NCBI RefSeq assembly: GCF_026151205.1 | Contig: NC_087079.1 | Coordinates: 17,416,945-17,480,944, forward strand | Direction of reading: 5' to 3' | Length of the DNA: 64,000 bases | DNA from: Bolinopsis microptera | Taxonomy: Eukaryota > Ctenophora > Tentaculata > Lobata > Bolinopsidae | Shown here: positions 15,115-27,969 of the stretch, one piece after another | Layout of the letters: every line of letters begins with the position of its first letter | Position numbering within the stretch: position 1 is the first letter of the stretch | The notes under the pieces: model-generated | Seen by the model: only the letters and a program-made list of their open reading frames with translations | The model's database searches: none | What the model was told of the DNA's origin: nothing | Program-made: the position numbers and the translations under genes

Positions 15115-15595
15115 AGATTTTAACGTCCTAATTCAGTTCATAGCGTCCCTCATCTTGTATTCCCAATCTTTAAAACAACATGGATGATTTGAGTTTTTTA
15201 CTTCTTTCAACTAGATCTAATTAATTCTCATCTAGACAATTCTTATCATATAAATTAATTTTATAGTTCTAGCGACCACTGCATCAAATACAAACGTGTA
15301 CACCTTAAATACTTTAAGTTTATACCAACTATTTACTATGTACACTTTTTACACACAAAACCACATTATGGAAAACAGATTAAATCAAATCGTGTATACC
15401 GCATACACATCCACAAGTTCAAATGTGTCCAGTCTCTTTCTTACGAGTATAAAGCAGTGAAATCGAAGCATACAAATCAATGTTCAAATATTTGTACGGT
15501 ATAAAGCATACTGATTGAGGCGATTTTGTGCCCAAAATCTGACGAACTTGTATCTGTATTCAATAAGACACTCAATATCGTGGTTCAGTGGGACG

Positions 15596-18500
15596 CTATC
15601 CCACGATTTTAGGCAAGACTGTCCTGGGTTTCTGGCTGATACCACCAGTGTTAGTTGACTGCTGAGGTGGTGATTCCACCAAGGACGATTTGACTTTGTG
15701 ACTCTTTCCAGAAGACGGGTGTTTTGGGGCTGGAGGTAGCTTCTCTGCTGTTTTTTCAGCTGATGTGCCCTGGGCTTCTGTCTGGGGTGGTGCACGTGGG
15801 AGCCTGCGGCGCAACCAGCTATGACGCAGTGCGGCAGATGGAGTGAGGCGCTGTGAGGGATCCCATTCTAGACATCTGTTTATAAAGTCCAGAAACAGAG
15901 GATCGTTACATTTCAAGGCTGCAGTAAGATCTCTCGTGCCAGGGAGGCCTCTAGGTTTGCCTCTACGAGACCGTCCAGTGGTCAGAGTTCCATCACCACT
16001 TGTACAGTACCGTGGCTGACCTTTAGAGTTAAAGAAATTCTTAGAACGCTTGGAAAGATCGAGAAGCCGCTGAGGAGGCATGCCAATAAGCTCTATGATA
16101 CACGCCAATTGATCACCCTCATCTTCACCAGGCAAAAGAGGATAACCCGTTAATAACTCACAGAGTATACAGCCAAAGCTCCACATATCTATTGGCATGC
16201 CATACTTAGCTCCCAATATCACCTCTGGTGCTCTGTAGAAACGAGATTGGATGTACGTGTATATCCGCTGGTGTTCATAACAAGATGATCCAAAGTCTAT
16301 AACTTTAATCCCACTTCGACCCTGCTGTTTCAGCAGAATGTTCTCTGGTTTTAAATCACAGTGAATTATTCTGTTTCGATGGAGAACTTCCAAACACTGT
16401 AAGATCGAGTGAGCAAACTTCCTGACCAAAGCCAGACTGAATCCTTGGAACTTGTTTTTCTTGATAAGTTCGTACAAGTTCATGGATAGAAGTTCGAAGG
16501 TAATACATATGTGGTTCCTGAAAGTGAATGTTTCCACCATATGCACAATATTATGCACATTGTCCTTGTCCTGCTTACACAGATGCTCTAAGATTCTGAT
16601 CTCTTCCTGGGCCTGACGATGGAAGCGTTTCTCGTTACGAACCATTTTGAGAGCAATGTGAGCATGCGTCTTGTGATCGTATGCCTTGACGACCTGGCCG
16701 AAACTGCCTTTGCCGATAACTTTTAACACTTCGTATCGGTACGCGATATGATCGTGAGGCACGTAATTGTATTGTCCAGCATCGTCGTCATATCCGCAGT
16801 TCTGGGGACCTCCAATGACACCCTGTCTCTTTTTAGAACTGGGCCCAAGGAAGTAAATCTGAGGGTAGTTGAAGATCTCGTGGTGCTCGTAGGCGGACAG
16901 TTTGTGCATGTAGTGCTTCATGGCTTGTTCTGGACTCATGTAGGTTAACTTGGTGCTCTTGTGGCTGGACGCAGCTGACCCAAGTCTCTTGTGAGGGGAG
17001 GGAGAGGAGTTACGGGAGTGCGACTTCTTGTCCTGAAATAAATTAACAGTTAGATAAACATAACCTTAACGTACGTATAACGCTAACAAATTTCAGCCTG
17101 AAAGTAATATCAAGATTTAAAAATACATTTTAAAGATTTCTTTTGATGCTAAGATACAAAGCACCATCCATTCCATACGGCTCAATAAGCGATCCAGTTA
17201 GAATTTATTAGTTTCTTGCACTCATTATAATGGGGTTTAACGTCATTTGACGGCAATATTTGTATTTCAAGAGGAATAAGTTACAGTTTACCTGACAGTG
17301 CAAGTGGCAGTTTGAATTGTAACTTTGCAAATGCCATTACAGTTGCAGAGAACAAAATATAATGGTATATTTTTCTTGCGATACGTGAAGAAAACTGAAC
17401 GATGCTTTCTTGACTGCACTGACTTTTTTTTGCATAGCAGCTGATACTTAAGTTTAATCAAGTCATGTTGCTCTTGTCCAGTACACATAATTAATTAGCT
17501 CAACATTGTTAGTCAAATGGAACAGATGATGAATCAGTGACGTTTTAGAGGAGACGCATAACGAAAGCCTGCGCATATCACTATCTATATATCATTATAT
17601 AATGCTAGATGGATGGTATAAATCTATTACGTGTCATGAGGAAATATATAAAGATATCAATAAGTCCGTTAACCATGATGAAAGGAGGATGATATGACGC
17701 AGAATGTAGTTAAGAGTGTACAAGGTGTACGGAGGTGTACAAGGTGTACGGACTACGGAGGAACGTGTGCAGGGGGCCGAGTGATGGATTGCTTGTTGAC
17801 ATCTCCCCTGCACTGCATACACACCTGATCTCACAAACATGGACAAGTTAGCGCCGCTGACATTCATCAATAGACCGTATACCAACTCAATTTTTTGTGT
17901 TATATCATGAAGATCATACTCCTCGAATATATACGGTGGAATAGCCGCAAGGTGTCTCCCTAAAATTAGCAATTATTATTCGATCCAATACTACGAAGCC
18001 ATTGACTTTCATTGGAGAGCATTTTACCTCGTTTAAATCAAACCGAGACGAGACCTCGTTTATATTAACAATCAGCGGCGCGAAGGCGTCAAGCATTTTA
18101 GTACAAAGTATGCAAGGAAAACTTAAAATGCAAACCACCCAGGGTACTCAAAAGTGATTTATGGAAATTCCGTGAGACTCCCGTCAAATCTAATTAATTG
18201 TAGTTATTAACATTGCATCGTTAAAACGATCTCTAGTCAAAATATGGCTAGATTGTCTGAGTGAATCGATAATAAAAGGAATGATTAGAAATGTAATAAC
18301 CGATCAAGGAAAATAACCTACCGGACTAGACATTGGTCAGATTGCCATAAACCAGAGAGAAAAATTAAAATTGTGCAAAAAACGTAGTACGGAACAAAGT
18401 TAACGCCATATTAGGTGGATTAAAATATTCATTTTGCCACGCTCTATATCCATAAATCAGTTTGCGTGTGTGTGCTGGGTTGGGTATCACGTGACTGGGT

Positions 18501-21500
18501 CACCATACCACGCTCCAGCCAATCAGTGACCAGGAAACGGGTGACGTACCCAGTCAGGCAATAATTACATTAGGCTGTTACCAGCATTTCTCTGCTTTTG
18601 ACAGAATTAAACTGAGCAGCCAATGACTGTACAAAAGCAACCACTACCTAAATACATAATTAACACAGGAAAAGATGGCAAAATTTGTCTAGATTTATCA
18701 CATTGTATACGTTGTGGGTACGGATGAATGACCGCAAACACATAATAGGGAATGTTTCTAAAACGGCACTTGATTCAATAATAATTCCTAGTTCCTAATG
18801 ACTTCTTGAAGACTTCAAGCTGAAATTATAAGATTATCAGAATAAGATCGATTCAATTAACCAAGCAGTGAGATTTACAGTATCTGAGTGAGTAACCTTT
18901 TATGAAATTTCTTATTAAGGCGTTCCGGAATCCGGATATTGCATCTTGAATATCATTCTGCTCAATCTTGGAATTTTAAAATACAAGTAATTAGAACCGC
19001 AGAAACTCCTCAGTAATCCATCAATACGATGAGATCACATGAAACACGAATACGGTTTAACGCTATCTATGTTTTTGAACAAACCTAAAACACGAAGACG
19101 CTCTCATCGATTGATCGTATGTAAATTGTGATCGTATTGACTGCAGTATACGGCAGGTCTAGAAATTAATGCAAAATTTCTAAAACGGCAAAACACAAAC
19201 TTTCCTCTAGCGTAAGTTTGCAATTAGTACTTTATTGATTTACCCCGATTTACCCGGCCTATATCCTTTAATTCGGGGAAACTTCACTGGAATTAATCGC
19301 ATATTTTCTGCTTTCAGGTGTAATAAAATACTGTGACAGAATTTGCTACGCTTATGTTGTTGTCATACTTGTAGCAACCGCTAAAGATCTCCAAATATCA
19401 AATTATCATGACATTGCAATATGTTCAGTTGTAACCATGGTAACGATGCTTCAATGTCCAACTTTACAAGTATCGGATTACGGTTAACCCTTTATCTGTT
19501 AAAGGTTCCTAGGTATGGGACTGTCTTTTGTCATCAAATGACAAAAATTTGCCAAATGTGAACTGATATCAGCTGATTTGATCTAGGCTATCTAGACTAT
19601 TCTAGTAAAAACTTCTAATGTCAGCGGTAATCATTTCAAAAAATTAATTATTTTTTCATGAAATAATCACGCACACGTTTTTGAGAAACGTATCGGTATA
19701 CACCGTGCTCAAACTCTCGTTTTAACGATGTGTCTATTTTTGGAAATTCATGCTGTAGATGAACTTAAATTGTAAATCAAGCTGTAAGTGCATGTTAATT
19801 TTAGTTACTTTACGGATATAAATTTGTCCTGATGGCTTAACTTACCTTACAACTTTATCGCTTCATTAGTCGATAGACCACTATTGACTTCAGAAAAACT
19901 AAAAGTGTAAGTCAGAATTTTTTGACAAGCATAAAATAAAAATCCATCTCTTAGTTTAGGGATGCATGCAAGAAGTTAAAATTTCTTGCTTGGTAATTCA
20001 CAAAAAATGCATTAAAGATACTAATTTTGAAGACAATTTCGTAAATTTTCGCTTGATTGGTCTCTACACTGTTACTCTACTAGCTAAGAGTAACCAATGG
20101 TTTTAACAACTTATAACGTACAACTTTTAAACAATTTCTTTCCGTTCTTCACGCTCATCAAGGGAAAACAACTGTCTTTGATGATGAGAAAATATCTAAA
20201 GATGTATCGCCGTTATTACAAACAAGCAGAAAAACGCAGATATTAAGTCACGTGGCTAGCTACTGAGGTCGAGATTAATCTAGAGATAAGAGTCAGGTGC
20301 AGGGAAACACATTTATACAGCTAATAGTAATCCAGTTGGTCTCGAAAAGGCGAGACTATATAATGATTATTTACCTCCAACTGAATAAGAACGTAAGCTG
20401 CGGTTGAGCTGATGGGAACCCGCAAACTTTGCTTCTTTTCAATTTCATAATTATCCAAATTAATAGGCATGATACCGTGTTCTGTGTTATTAACTTATTA
20501 TAATACTCAACTCAACAAACGTGCAACTTAGCCAAATCAACATTATGGACAATATTTGTTTATGTTTACTGAGCAGGAAAATAGTGCGACCACCTTTGGT
20601 GCATTGTTAATAGCTAATTGACGATTTATTTTAGGTTAAAAACAAATCATTTTGCACATCATACCTGGTTATTCCACACATCATGTGAACTAGAGAAATT
20701 GTTCTTTGTACATCATATAATTATCTAATTATAGATTTTCAGCTAATCAGGTGCTTTGGAAATTTCCGCTGACAAAGGATGGGCCTATCCTGATCCAAAA
20801 CAAAAGTTTATCGAACAGTTCGTAATAGCCATATTAAATGGCTATTGACTGTATATGGCTAGATATCAGACTTAGCAACTTACTATAGACAAGGACGAAT
20901 AATCGCTGCTTGCCGGAGCTCCATGACTATAGGAACAGTCCGATTTGCTGTATCCAGAACCGTGCTTGTGGCGGGTGGTGAGGACCACGGTGCCCTGGCC
21001 GCCGCCACCACCGCCACGCTGCTCTGGGCCCAAAATGTAAGACTGATTGACGGGAAACATTTCAGTGTAAACAATGATGACAGATAGAGAGGTAGGCGTG
21101 TACAAACAATCTAGTCACGTGATCCGTACAGTGTGAGTACAGGACGTGTACAGTGGTCTCCTAGTGGCGTCACAACGCTACAGGGTAACTATAAATAAAC
21201 ATGCAACTCTGCATGATATCCTAGGATGAACTAAGAGATTCTGGAGCATTTTAATAGATCTTTCGATGATCATTGCCGCATTAGTGCTTACTTCATATTG
21301 AGATAATACGGAATAAAGAAAAAAGGAATGTTTAATTCAGTTTTGTAACGTTGCCATGGATACGGATCACTCTGAAAGAACATTAGCAGCACTTTCTACA
21401 TCTTCTTCATCGGCTGAAATTGAACTCTATCTAAAATCTTCTTACTTTCTATTCCTGATTAGTATCACATCCGTAAAGTCTATAATTACATATATTATGT

Positions 21501-24062
21501 ATATAAATGTAAAATTTAAGAATTACATTAAGCAACATTAATACTGTTGTTAGAATTTTTGATATATTTCATTAAATAGTGTTTTTGAAGTGAGCTATTG
21601 AGCACCCTTTCCATTCATAAATTCTTGTCGACTAATTAACGGATAATTTGCCTTACTAATAGTCCGATGATCTGAAAATTTCGAGTTACATCACAAGAGA
21701 AAAAGTTAAAGATCATATAATATAGTATATTCGTCTAGCGTAAATTTAGCAAACCTTACTTATAGTAGTAGTAAAATTTTATCCACCTAATACAATAATC
21801 AGGCACTTTATTTCCTAGAAAACTTTCAAATTACTTAAAGTAAGTACACATTTCGAAGGTTTCAATCTACCTTGGGGAAGTGTGCATGCTTCGTCAAAGA
21901 AGCTATGCCATTGGGTAAAAGATGGGCCGGTCGTGGGAAAAGTTAACTTAGTTAGTACAACATTTTAGTATGTGCCTATTTAGCTCGAGAAAATTCATAT
22001 TCCAATGATAGCGAACTTTGCAAAAAAACAGAAATGAGTACTAATATTACGAATATTAAAGGCAGGAGAGGGGGGAGGAGGGGGGTAAAAATCATTTTTT
22101 TAGTTTTCAAATATTTGATAGAGCTGGTGGAGACGAACAAGTAGGAAAAAACTGCACTACATCAAAATATGATCTTGCGTACCAGGCTAGCCACACCCAG
22201 GACCTGATTTGGCACAGGTGTTCCTTGGGGAAATACCCAAAAACCTATGTTAACTTAACCCCAAATTCATTAAAAATCGAATTTTCTCAGAAAGTTAACC
22301 TCATATTTCGTCAACAAAAGTAAAATTCAAAATTCTGTTACTAAGTTATTTGGGTATTCGCCCAAGGAACACTGCACCTGTGCATGTGCCAAGTTTCCGG
22401 TCCTGGGCGTGGCCAGTCTTTTCCAAAAAGTTTGCCTTTTTTAAGTTTAAGTTTCACTACTAATTAGTAATTACAGGGAAACCTCAAACTTTGGCACGCG
22501 ATATCTCAGGAACGGTGAGATTTTGATGTGGTTTTTTTCCTGGCCTTAAAGTATGCAAGGTAAGTATTTAATAGCTTATAGCATTATAAACAGATACAAT
22601 TTTTGAGACAATTGAATCAAAGAACCTTGCCGAATGCGCCAAGTTTAGTTTATCAACCGAATAACAACATTATCGTGCATAATTTAGTTCGAACGAAGTA
22701 TCAAAGATTGGTTCTAGCTCAGAATTTAGATTAAATCCTTGGTTAAAATACTTAAAAACTCCTTATGAAATATGTTTTGATACTGAAATCAGCAAGATTA
22801 AACATTCCAAAATAAAACATGCCGATGGATAAGTTTGAGCAAGACACTCACTGCCTGACCATCTAAAAATAATGCATGTATCGAATTAAGGCATCATTTA
22901 GTCAGCAATCGTTTGGTTCATCGATAGATTACTGAACAGCTTGTAGAAAATAATTGACACATGGGAATCGGTGAAAAAAACACTGGACTATATATAATAA
23001 TAACTTATGGGGTAAGTTTGCCAGATCCGTACCTTTGGAATACTCTCGTTGAGACAATGAATCTTGCCCGTGGCCACGTCCGGAAACTGCATTAGAACCT
23101 TAAAACAAATCTGAGTAATTTCCAAGAATAAATAGCCGGTACGGTTAACTGCAATAGTTTCGAAGGTGTTGGTACTTTTAACAAGAAGGATCTCTTTCTC
23201 AGCAGATTTCTAAAATTCATAATCATGATAAGCTGCATACAAACAAAGGGAAAAGAGGGGCTCAACTTAACCGTATTTTATGCACATGCTGATTTCTTGC
23301 AATGATGTGGGAAATGCGACTTAACCCGACCTTGCAGATGGAGCTGAATTGGGTTGGAAAAACGATAACATAAGTCTGACACAGCTTTGAATGTAGCTTC
23401 TTCTAGGCTACTCTAGTAATTGCACGGGCTTTGTCAGCTTTGAGCTCCAAGGTTATGTGACGATCACGGTAAATCATTCCGACTAACATCATTATTACAG
23501 GAGGATATCAACTGGATACATCAATCAAAACTGTTTAAAGTTAAATGGCGGATTTCTGCATCAAGATAGAAATATGAACGTTTGGTGATCTGTGAAAGTG
23601 TCGGCACATCTCAAAATAAAAAAGTTTTTGTTCCAATTTGAACAAATTTACTAACAAGTGACAGTGCTGCAATGAATCGTAATAGGTATACAAAATCTTC
23701 TAAAGCTTATTAAATAAAATTATTAACATGCAGTAAAAATAACTATTTACCTTTCCTGGATCTCCTTGAGTTTGAACCTTTGGCAAGATATCCTCTTTAA
23801 GCTTAGCGTGGTGTCGTTGGTCATCATCATAGAGTTGTTGAACTTGGGGTCCGTGGCCTAGGTGAGGTAGCGTGTTGCTCTTCTGTCTGGAACTGGGCAT
23901 CTTTCCTCTCAATGGTGGCAGGCCATTACTTTCAGAGAGATCTACTTGCTTGTTTCTTGTTAGAGAAGCCGTTACCTCACTCAACCTTGCATACAAACTA
24001 GACGATTCATTACTACTGCCAAATATACGACTCTTCGTGTCAGGCAACTTGTTCGAAAACAT
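15596..24062 (-). CDS. DYRK2: Dual-specificity tyrosine-regulated kinase 2 (class II DYRK)
   Basis: Four exons on the minus strand, all phase 0: 24062-23751, 23086-23033, 21042-20884 and 17032-15596, for 653 aa. The C-terminal exon closely follows vertebrate DYRK2: the DYRK-homology box and N-terminal lobe ([61 protein letters not shown]), the ATP-binding Lys (IALKMV), HCDLKPEN catalytic loop, DFGSSC, activation-loop [14 protein letters not shown] with the autophosphorylated YxY Tyr, and a tail ending RTVLPKIVG. Exon 1 carries VQQLYDDD, matching the VQQLFED NAPA-type motif of DYRK2. Exon 3 adds a Gly-rich and Ser/Tyr-rich insert ([12 protein letters not shown]) absent from vertebrates. The family phosphorylates Ser/Thr substrates and scaffolds a ubiquitin ligase. 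Exon 3 is supported by phase and splice sites only; the kinase exon is certain. Confidence 0.93.
18322..18560 (-). promoter_or_regulatory. DYRK2: Possible alternative promoter and first exon of DYRK2
   Basis: Inside the large intron before the kinase exon, reading on the minus strand: a CCAAT box (CTGATTGGCTGG, near 18520), a TGACG/CRE-like site (TACGTCACCC near 18545), an E-box CACGTG (near 18490), then an ATG at 18333 giving Met-Ser-Ser-Pro followed directly by CCG|GTAGGT. That donor is phase 0 and would splice in frame to the kinase exon, giving [14 protein letters not shown].... Vertebrate DYRK2 also has isoforms with different N termini. Only motif and phase evidence supports this; no expression data. 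Confidence 0.4.
22140..22555. mobile_element. Imperfect inverted-repeat element (MITE-like) in a DYRK2 intron
   Basis: An inner pair, GGCTAGCCACACCCAGGACC (22186-22205) and its counterpart near 22400-22418, plus the paired CAAGGAACAC/TGTTCCTTG and TTTGGGTAT/ATACCCAAA blocks, form nested arms. An outer pair joins AGGAAAAAACTGCACTACAT (22144-22163) with the reverse complement near 22520-22550. Arms are diverged, suggesting an older copy. No ORF. Confidence 0.6.
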
Positions 24063-24614
24063 GCCTAACCATGAATCGTTTTTAACTAGACTTTTTCCAA
24101 AGTAAACTTCGCGTGCTTACAAAGATTTGCATATCAACACACAAACACTATTGTGTCTCAGCAAATTACATGTTGTCGGACGGGGGTTGCTACGGTAAAA
24201 CGAGACCATGTGCTTTCGATAATGGTCATATGACAATATCCGCAAAGTTATTTTTGGTAGCGTTACAATCGAGAATCTGTATGCGCGGCGTCATATAAAT
24301 CAAAGCAAGGAACACAAAACAACTGCGTACCGTTACATGTTGAGGATCGTTAAATTTCATGGTAATCACCTAAAGAAATAAAAAGTAGAAATGGAAGATG
24401 TCCTAAAGATCGAGAAGAAAATAAAAATACGTATTTTAGTGAATGGTGCAATTTTTAAAGCGTAAACAACAATGAACAAGCATAAGTACATTTTAAATTA
24501 CTCATCACTTGCACTGCACGTGCACCCTGCCATTACATGTTTGCTTTAAGTTTCCGTTTCATCATCATATGAATATTGGATATAATTTTAACTGAAGGTG
24601 CCAATGCTTCCACA

Positions 24615-25101
24615 TTAACGGGTGATACTCGTAAAATATCTGTTCCATATATTGGACCGTCGACGAGTCCAACTCGGCGCGCGTCCTGGTAGGTTGTAAA
24701 CCTACAACTTCCACATTGCAGTTTTATTAACCACGTGCTTTGATTGAAAATGTCAACCCATCAAGGTCGTTGCTCTGCGAAGCATCTTCTCCTAAATCGG
24801 CGAGATGCACCACTGGGCCTCGCCGAGCTAGGAAGGATTGACATCGTGAATCAAGATGACCCCCACTGTCGCTTCACTATAGTTCACTTCACTATAGAGT
24901 TTCAACGATACAGGGGGAAGCTAATAGTATTTTTGTTAGTAAGTTTCAATCGCGTCGAAAAATGTACTAGTACACAACTGAAGATAAAGCCAATTTTTTA
25001 GGTTTACAACCTACCAGGACGCGCGCCGAGTTGGACTCGTCGACGGTACTGTATATGGTTCCAATATATAGAACAGATATTTTACGAGTATCACCCGTTA
25101 A
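24615..25101. mobile_element. TTAA-flanked MITE with ~85-100-bp terminal inverted repeats
   Basis: The left end TTAA-CGGGTGATACTCG starts at 24615 and the right end CGAGTATCACCCG-TTAA finishes at 25101. Arms run to about 24703 and from about 25000 and include GTCGACGAGTCCAACTCGGC and GTAGGTTGTAAACCT. About 295 bp of interior has no significant coding potential. Same TTAA flank pattern as 4768-6122 but different terminal sequence. A solo copy of the same terminus (GTATCACCCGTTAA) occurs at 61448-61461. The element sits about 550 bp upstream of DYRK2 exon 1. Confidence 0.8.
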
Positions 25102-25604
25102 TGATCTAGCGAGAAGCTTGTATCACGTTGCGACCCGCACGGTCGTTTCACTATCGTCGCGTCCTGACGATACAGGGGCCCGGGAGCCGCGCACTTCGTG
25201 CGCGGCGGGTCATACAACGTATGACAACGAGAAGCATAATTGAGTGCGCGGCGCGGCACAGTAACGCATCGCGCTACAAGCATATGAACTGTAACTGTGA
25301 ATTGTAGCGTGTAGCGCAATGCTGAATGCACCGCGGGCCTTACCTAGCTTGCTAGTCTAATTGCTCGCTACTCTCACGTATAGGAAACAGAAAGCTGTTC
25401 AGGAAGCTTCAGGGAAAGTAAAGTAAAACATAAAATGTATGACATCACATCATCACACATTTCTACAAAATATCATCGCACTATGCGAAAAAATATATGG
25501 ATACGTTCATTTGAGTTTGAGGATTTTGTTTTTTAAAAGTTAATTGAGGATATTAATTTTTAAAAACTATCTAAATTTGAAAGGAGAACATTCTGATCAT
25601 GATG
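25102..25604. other. GC-rich then AT-rich non-coding stretch
   Basis: 25102-25340 is unusually GC-rich for the window and holds a perfect hairpin at 25187-25205 (CCGCGCAC, TTC loop, GTGCGCGG). It shares GTCGTTTCAC and ACGATACAGGGG phrases with the adjacent MITE interior. The rest is AT-rich. No gene recognised. Confidence 0.4.
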
Positions 25605-25605
25605 G

Positions 25606-27969
25606 TTGTTAGATTGTAGATTTTTGAGGATATTGGTAAACAAAAATAATAGCGTTTTCGACGATACCCCTGCAACAAAACGTGAGGGGCCAGAGAAACT
25701 TCCAACAATCGATATCCAACCTGTATTGTTTGAAGAAATCGATGGCGAAGCTATAAAAGCTGCGGCCAAGAATACCCATGGTTCAGGAGGCCCCACCCTC
25801 ATAGATGCTGATGGTTGGAAACATATCTTATGCTCAAAGAGCTATGGAAAATCCAACGATATCCTAGCTCAAGCCATAGCCGATGTCACCAAAAGACTAT
25901 GCACAGAAACTATTGATCCTTCCATGCTCAGTGACCTTCTTGCAAGTAGATTGATCCCTTTAGATAAGCGACCAGGAGTCAGACCTATCGGTGAAGTTTT
26001 GCGACGTATCATGACAAAAACTGTAACAAGAACCATCAAAGAACACATTAAGGAAGCAAGTGGGTCTCTTCAAACTTGTAGTGGCATTGAGTCAGGCATA
26101 GAGGCTGCAGTTCACTCAATGGCTGAGAACTTTGCCAACGAGAATAGCCAAGGCCTTCTCCTAGTTGATGCATCAAATGCTTTCAACAGTTTACACCGAG
26201 AGCAGGCCCTAGATACTGTTGCAACAACCTGCCCTGTGTTTCACCAATTTCTCAAAAACACCTATCAAGCAAGGACAAAGCTCTTTATTTCAGGGTCAAA
26301 GTCAGGGGAGTTCATCTGGGGTGAAGAAGGAAACACTCAAGGAGATGTTGCAGCAATGCAATTTTACTCCATAGCCACTAGACCTATAATAGATGATCTC
26401 AGAGCTTATGCAGAAGCAACCATGGTGTGGTACGCTGATGACAGCTCCGCATGTGGAAGCTTCATCCAACTTCTTCAGTGGTGGAATAGACTCTGTGACA
26501 TCGGCCCGGGATATGGGTACTACCCCAACGCTAAAAAGACCATTCTAATTGTCAAGAATCCCGAAGACCAAACTGAAGCAGAGACTCTATTTGGGCATCT
26601 TGGAGTTAAGATCACGACATCTGGAGAACGTCACCTTGGTGCTGTGGTAGGCTCAAAGAAATACAGGGAAGATTACATTAAAGAAAAAGTTGAGAAATGG
26701 ATAACAGATATTGAGCAACTTGCTGATATTGCATCTGAAGAACCACAGCTGGCTTATTCAGCTTTCACCAAAGGAGTATGCCACCGATGGAGGTTCTTCA
26801 TGAGGACAATACCTGATATTGCTGAGTACTTTGCCCCACTGGAGAGCAAGATCATGCATGTGCTCATTCCAGCCTTCCTTGGTCGCCCAGTCAGCCAGCA
26901 CGAGAGAGATATCCTTGAACTTCCTGTTCGATGTGGAGGGCTAGGCATTATCAATCCTGTCCGGATAACATCCCGTGAATATGTTTACTCAGTAGCAGTA
27001 ACTAAAGACCTTGTGAGTTTGATCAACCAACAAGACCAGGATATCACCAAGCTGGATCTGGGCAAGATAAAAGAAAAGAAAGAAGAACTGAGGAAACAGA
27101 AAGAGGAGTTTCTCTCCCAAAGGTTCAAGGTGCTCTATAATGAGTCAGATCATCAACTTAAGAACCACCTAGACCAAGCAAGAGAGAAGGGAGCCTCAAC
27201 ATGGCTCTCAACACTACCACTGAAGGACCTCAACTATGTTCTGAACAGGCAGGAGTTCCAAGACAGCATACGCCTACGTTATGGTTGGAAGATCCAAGGA
27301 GTGCCCTCTAAATGTGCCTGCGGAAATGTAAACAGTATCTACCACGCCCTTGACTGTAAACTAGGTGGATATGTTTCCATGCGCCACAATGCCATAAGAG
27401 ACACTGCTGCTTTCTTCCTCCGAGAAGCAAAGTGTAAAGATGTAAGGATAGAACCAGCACTCCTGACAGTCCAACCAAGCTCATTCTCAAGGAAGACCAA
27501 CACCCAGGATGAAGCCCGTCTTGATGTAGCAGCTGTCGGATTGTATGCACCTTTTGAAAGAACATTCTATGACATCAGGGTCACACATCCTAACTGTGAC
27601 ACAAATACATTTAAGCCACTAGATAAGATCTATAGAGATCATGAGAAAGAAAAGAAAGATTTGTATGAAGAGAGAGTACTTCAGTCGGAGAAGGGATCCT
27701 TTGTCCCTCTAGTCTTCACAACCTCCGGAGGTATGGGACCGCTCTGCACAGTGTTTGTAGATCGTGTCTCTGAGATGATAGCTGACCACAAAAAAGAAGC
27801 CAAGAGCCAAGTCAAAAATCATATCAGAACACGATTCAGATTCGATCTGTTAAGAAGTACACTCATTGCACTGAGGGGAATCAGAGGAAGGTCAACAGCC
27901 CAGCATCTTGAACTGCAAGACGTATCCTTCAACCTCATTCCCCAGAAGACGAGCTTTGAGGTCTCCTAG
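25606..27969 (+). CDS. Retroelement ORF: reverse transcriptase plus restriction-like endonuclease
   Basis: Uninterrupted ORF of 787 codons. Its first ~20 codons lie in the flank and target duplication, so the element's own part starts near 25667 without a native start, implying 5' truncation of a longer protein. Reverse-transcriptase motifs are intact: RPGVRPIGEVLRRI, LLLVDASNAFNSLHRE (catalytic Asp), GNTQGDVAAMQFY and MVWYADDSS (YADD box). After a coiled, Lys/Glu-rich segment comes a Cys/His cluster (CACGNVNS..HALDCKLGG..MRHN) and RLDVAAVG..FYDIRV, which fits the PD-(D/E)xK-like restriction-type endonuclease placed C-terminal to the RT in R2-like elements. The end (LVFTTSGGMGP) recalls proteins common in cnidarian and sponge genomes. 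The intact frame suggests a young copy. Clade assignment is not certain. Confidence 0.85.
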   Translation: MLDCRFLRILVNKNNSVFDDTPATKREGPEKLPTIDIQPVLFEEIDGEAIKAAAKNTHGSGGPTLIDADGWKHILCSKSYGKSNDILAQAIADVTKRLCTETIDPSMLSDLLASRLIPLDKRPGVRPIGEVLRRIMTKTVTRTIKEHIKEASGSLQTCSGIESGIEAAVHSMAENFANENSQGLLLVDASNAFNSLHREQALDTVATTCPVFHQFLKNTYQARTKLFISGSKSGEFIWGEEGNTQGDVAAMQFYSIATRPIIDDLRAYAEATMVWYADDSSACGSFIQLLQWWNRLCDIGPGYGYYPNAKKTILIVKNPEDQTEAETLFGHLGVKITTSGERHLGAVVGSKKYREDYIKEKVEKWITDIEQLADIASEEPQLAYSAFTKGVCHRWRFFMRTIPDIAEYFAPLESKIMHVLIPAFLGRPVSQHERDILELPVRCGGLGIINPVRITSREYVYSVAVTKDLVSLINQQDQDITKLDLGKIKEKKEELRKQKEEFLSQRFKVLYNESDHQLKNHLDQAREKGASTWLSTLPLKDLNYVLNRQEFQDSIRLRYGWKIQGVPSKCACGNVNSIYHALDCKLGGYVSMRHNAIRDTAAFFLREAKCKDVRIEPALLTVQPSSFSRKTNTQDEARLDVAAVGLYAPFERTFYDIRVTHPNCDTNTFKPLDKIYRDHEKEKKDLYEERVLQSEKGSFVPLVFTTSGGMGPLCTVFVDRVSEMIADHKKEAKSQVKNHIRTRFRFDLLRSTLIALRGIRGRSTAQHLELQDVSFNLIPQKTSFEVS

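Noticed and set aside
17634-17972. 112-codon minus-strand ORF in a DYRK2 intron
   Set aside because: No recognisable domain, no start context, overlapping an equally featureless ORF at 17914-18138.
23872-24298. Plus-strand ORFs opposite and beside DYRK2 exon 1
   Set aside because: The first is the complement of exon 1; the second lies in the 5' flank with no family resemblance.
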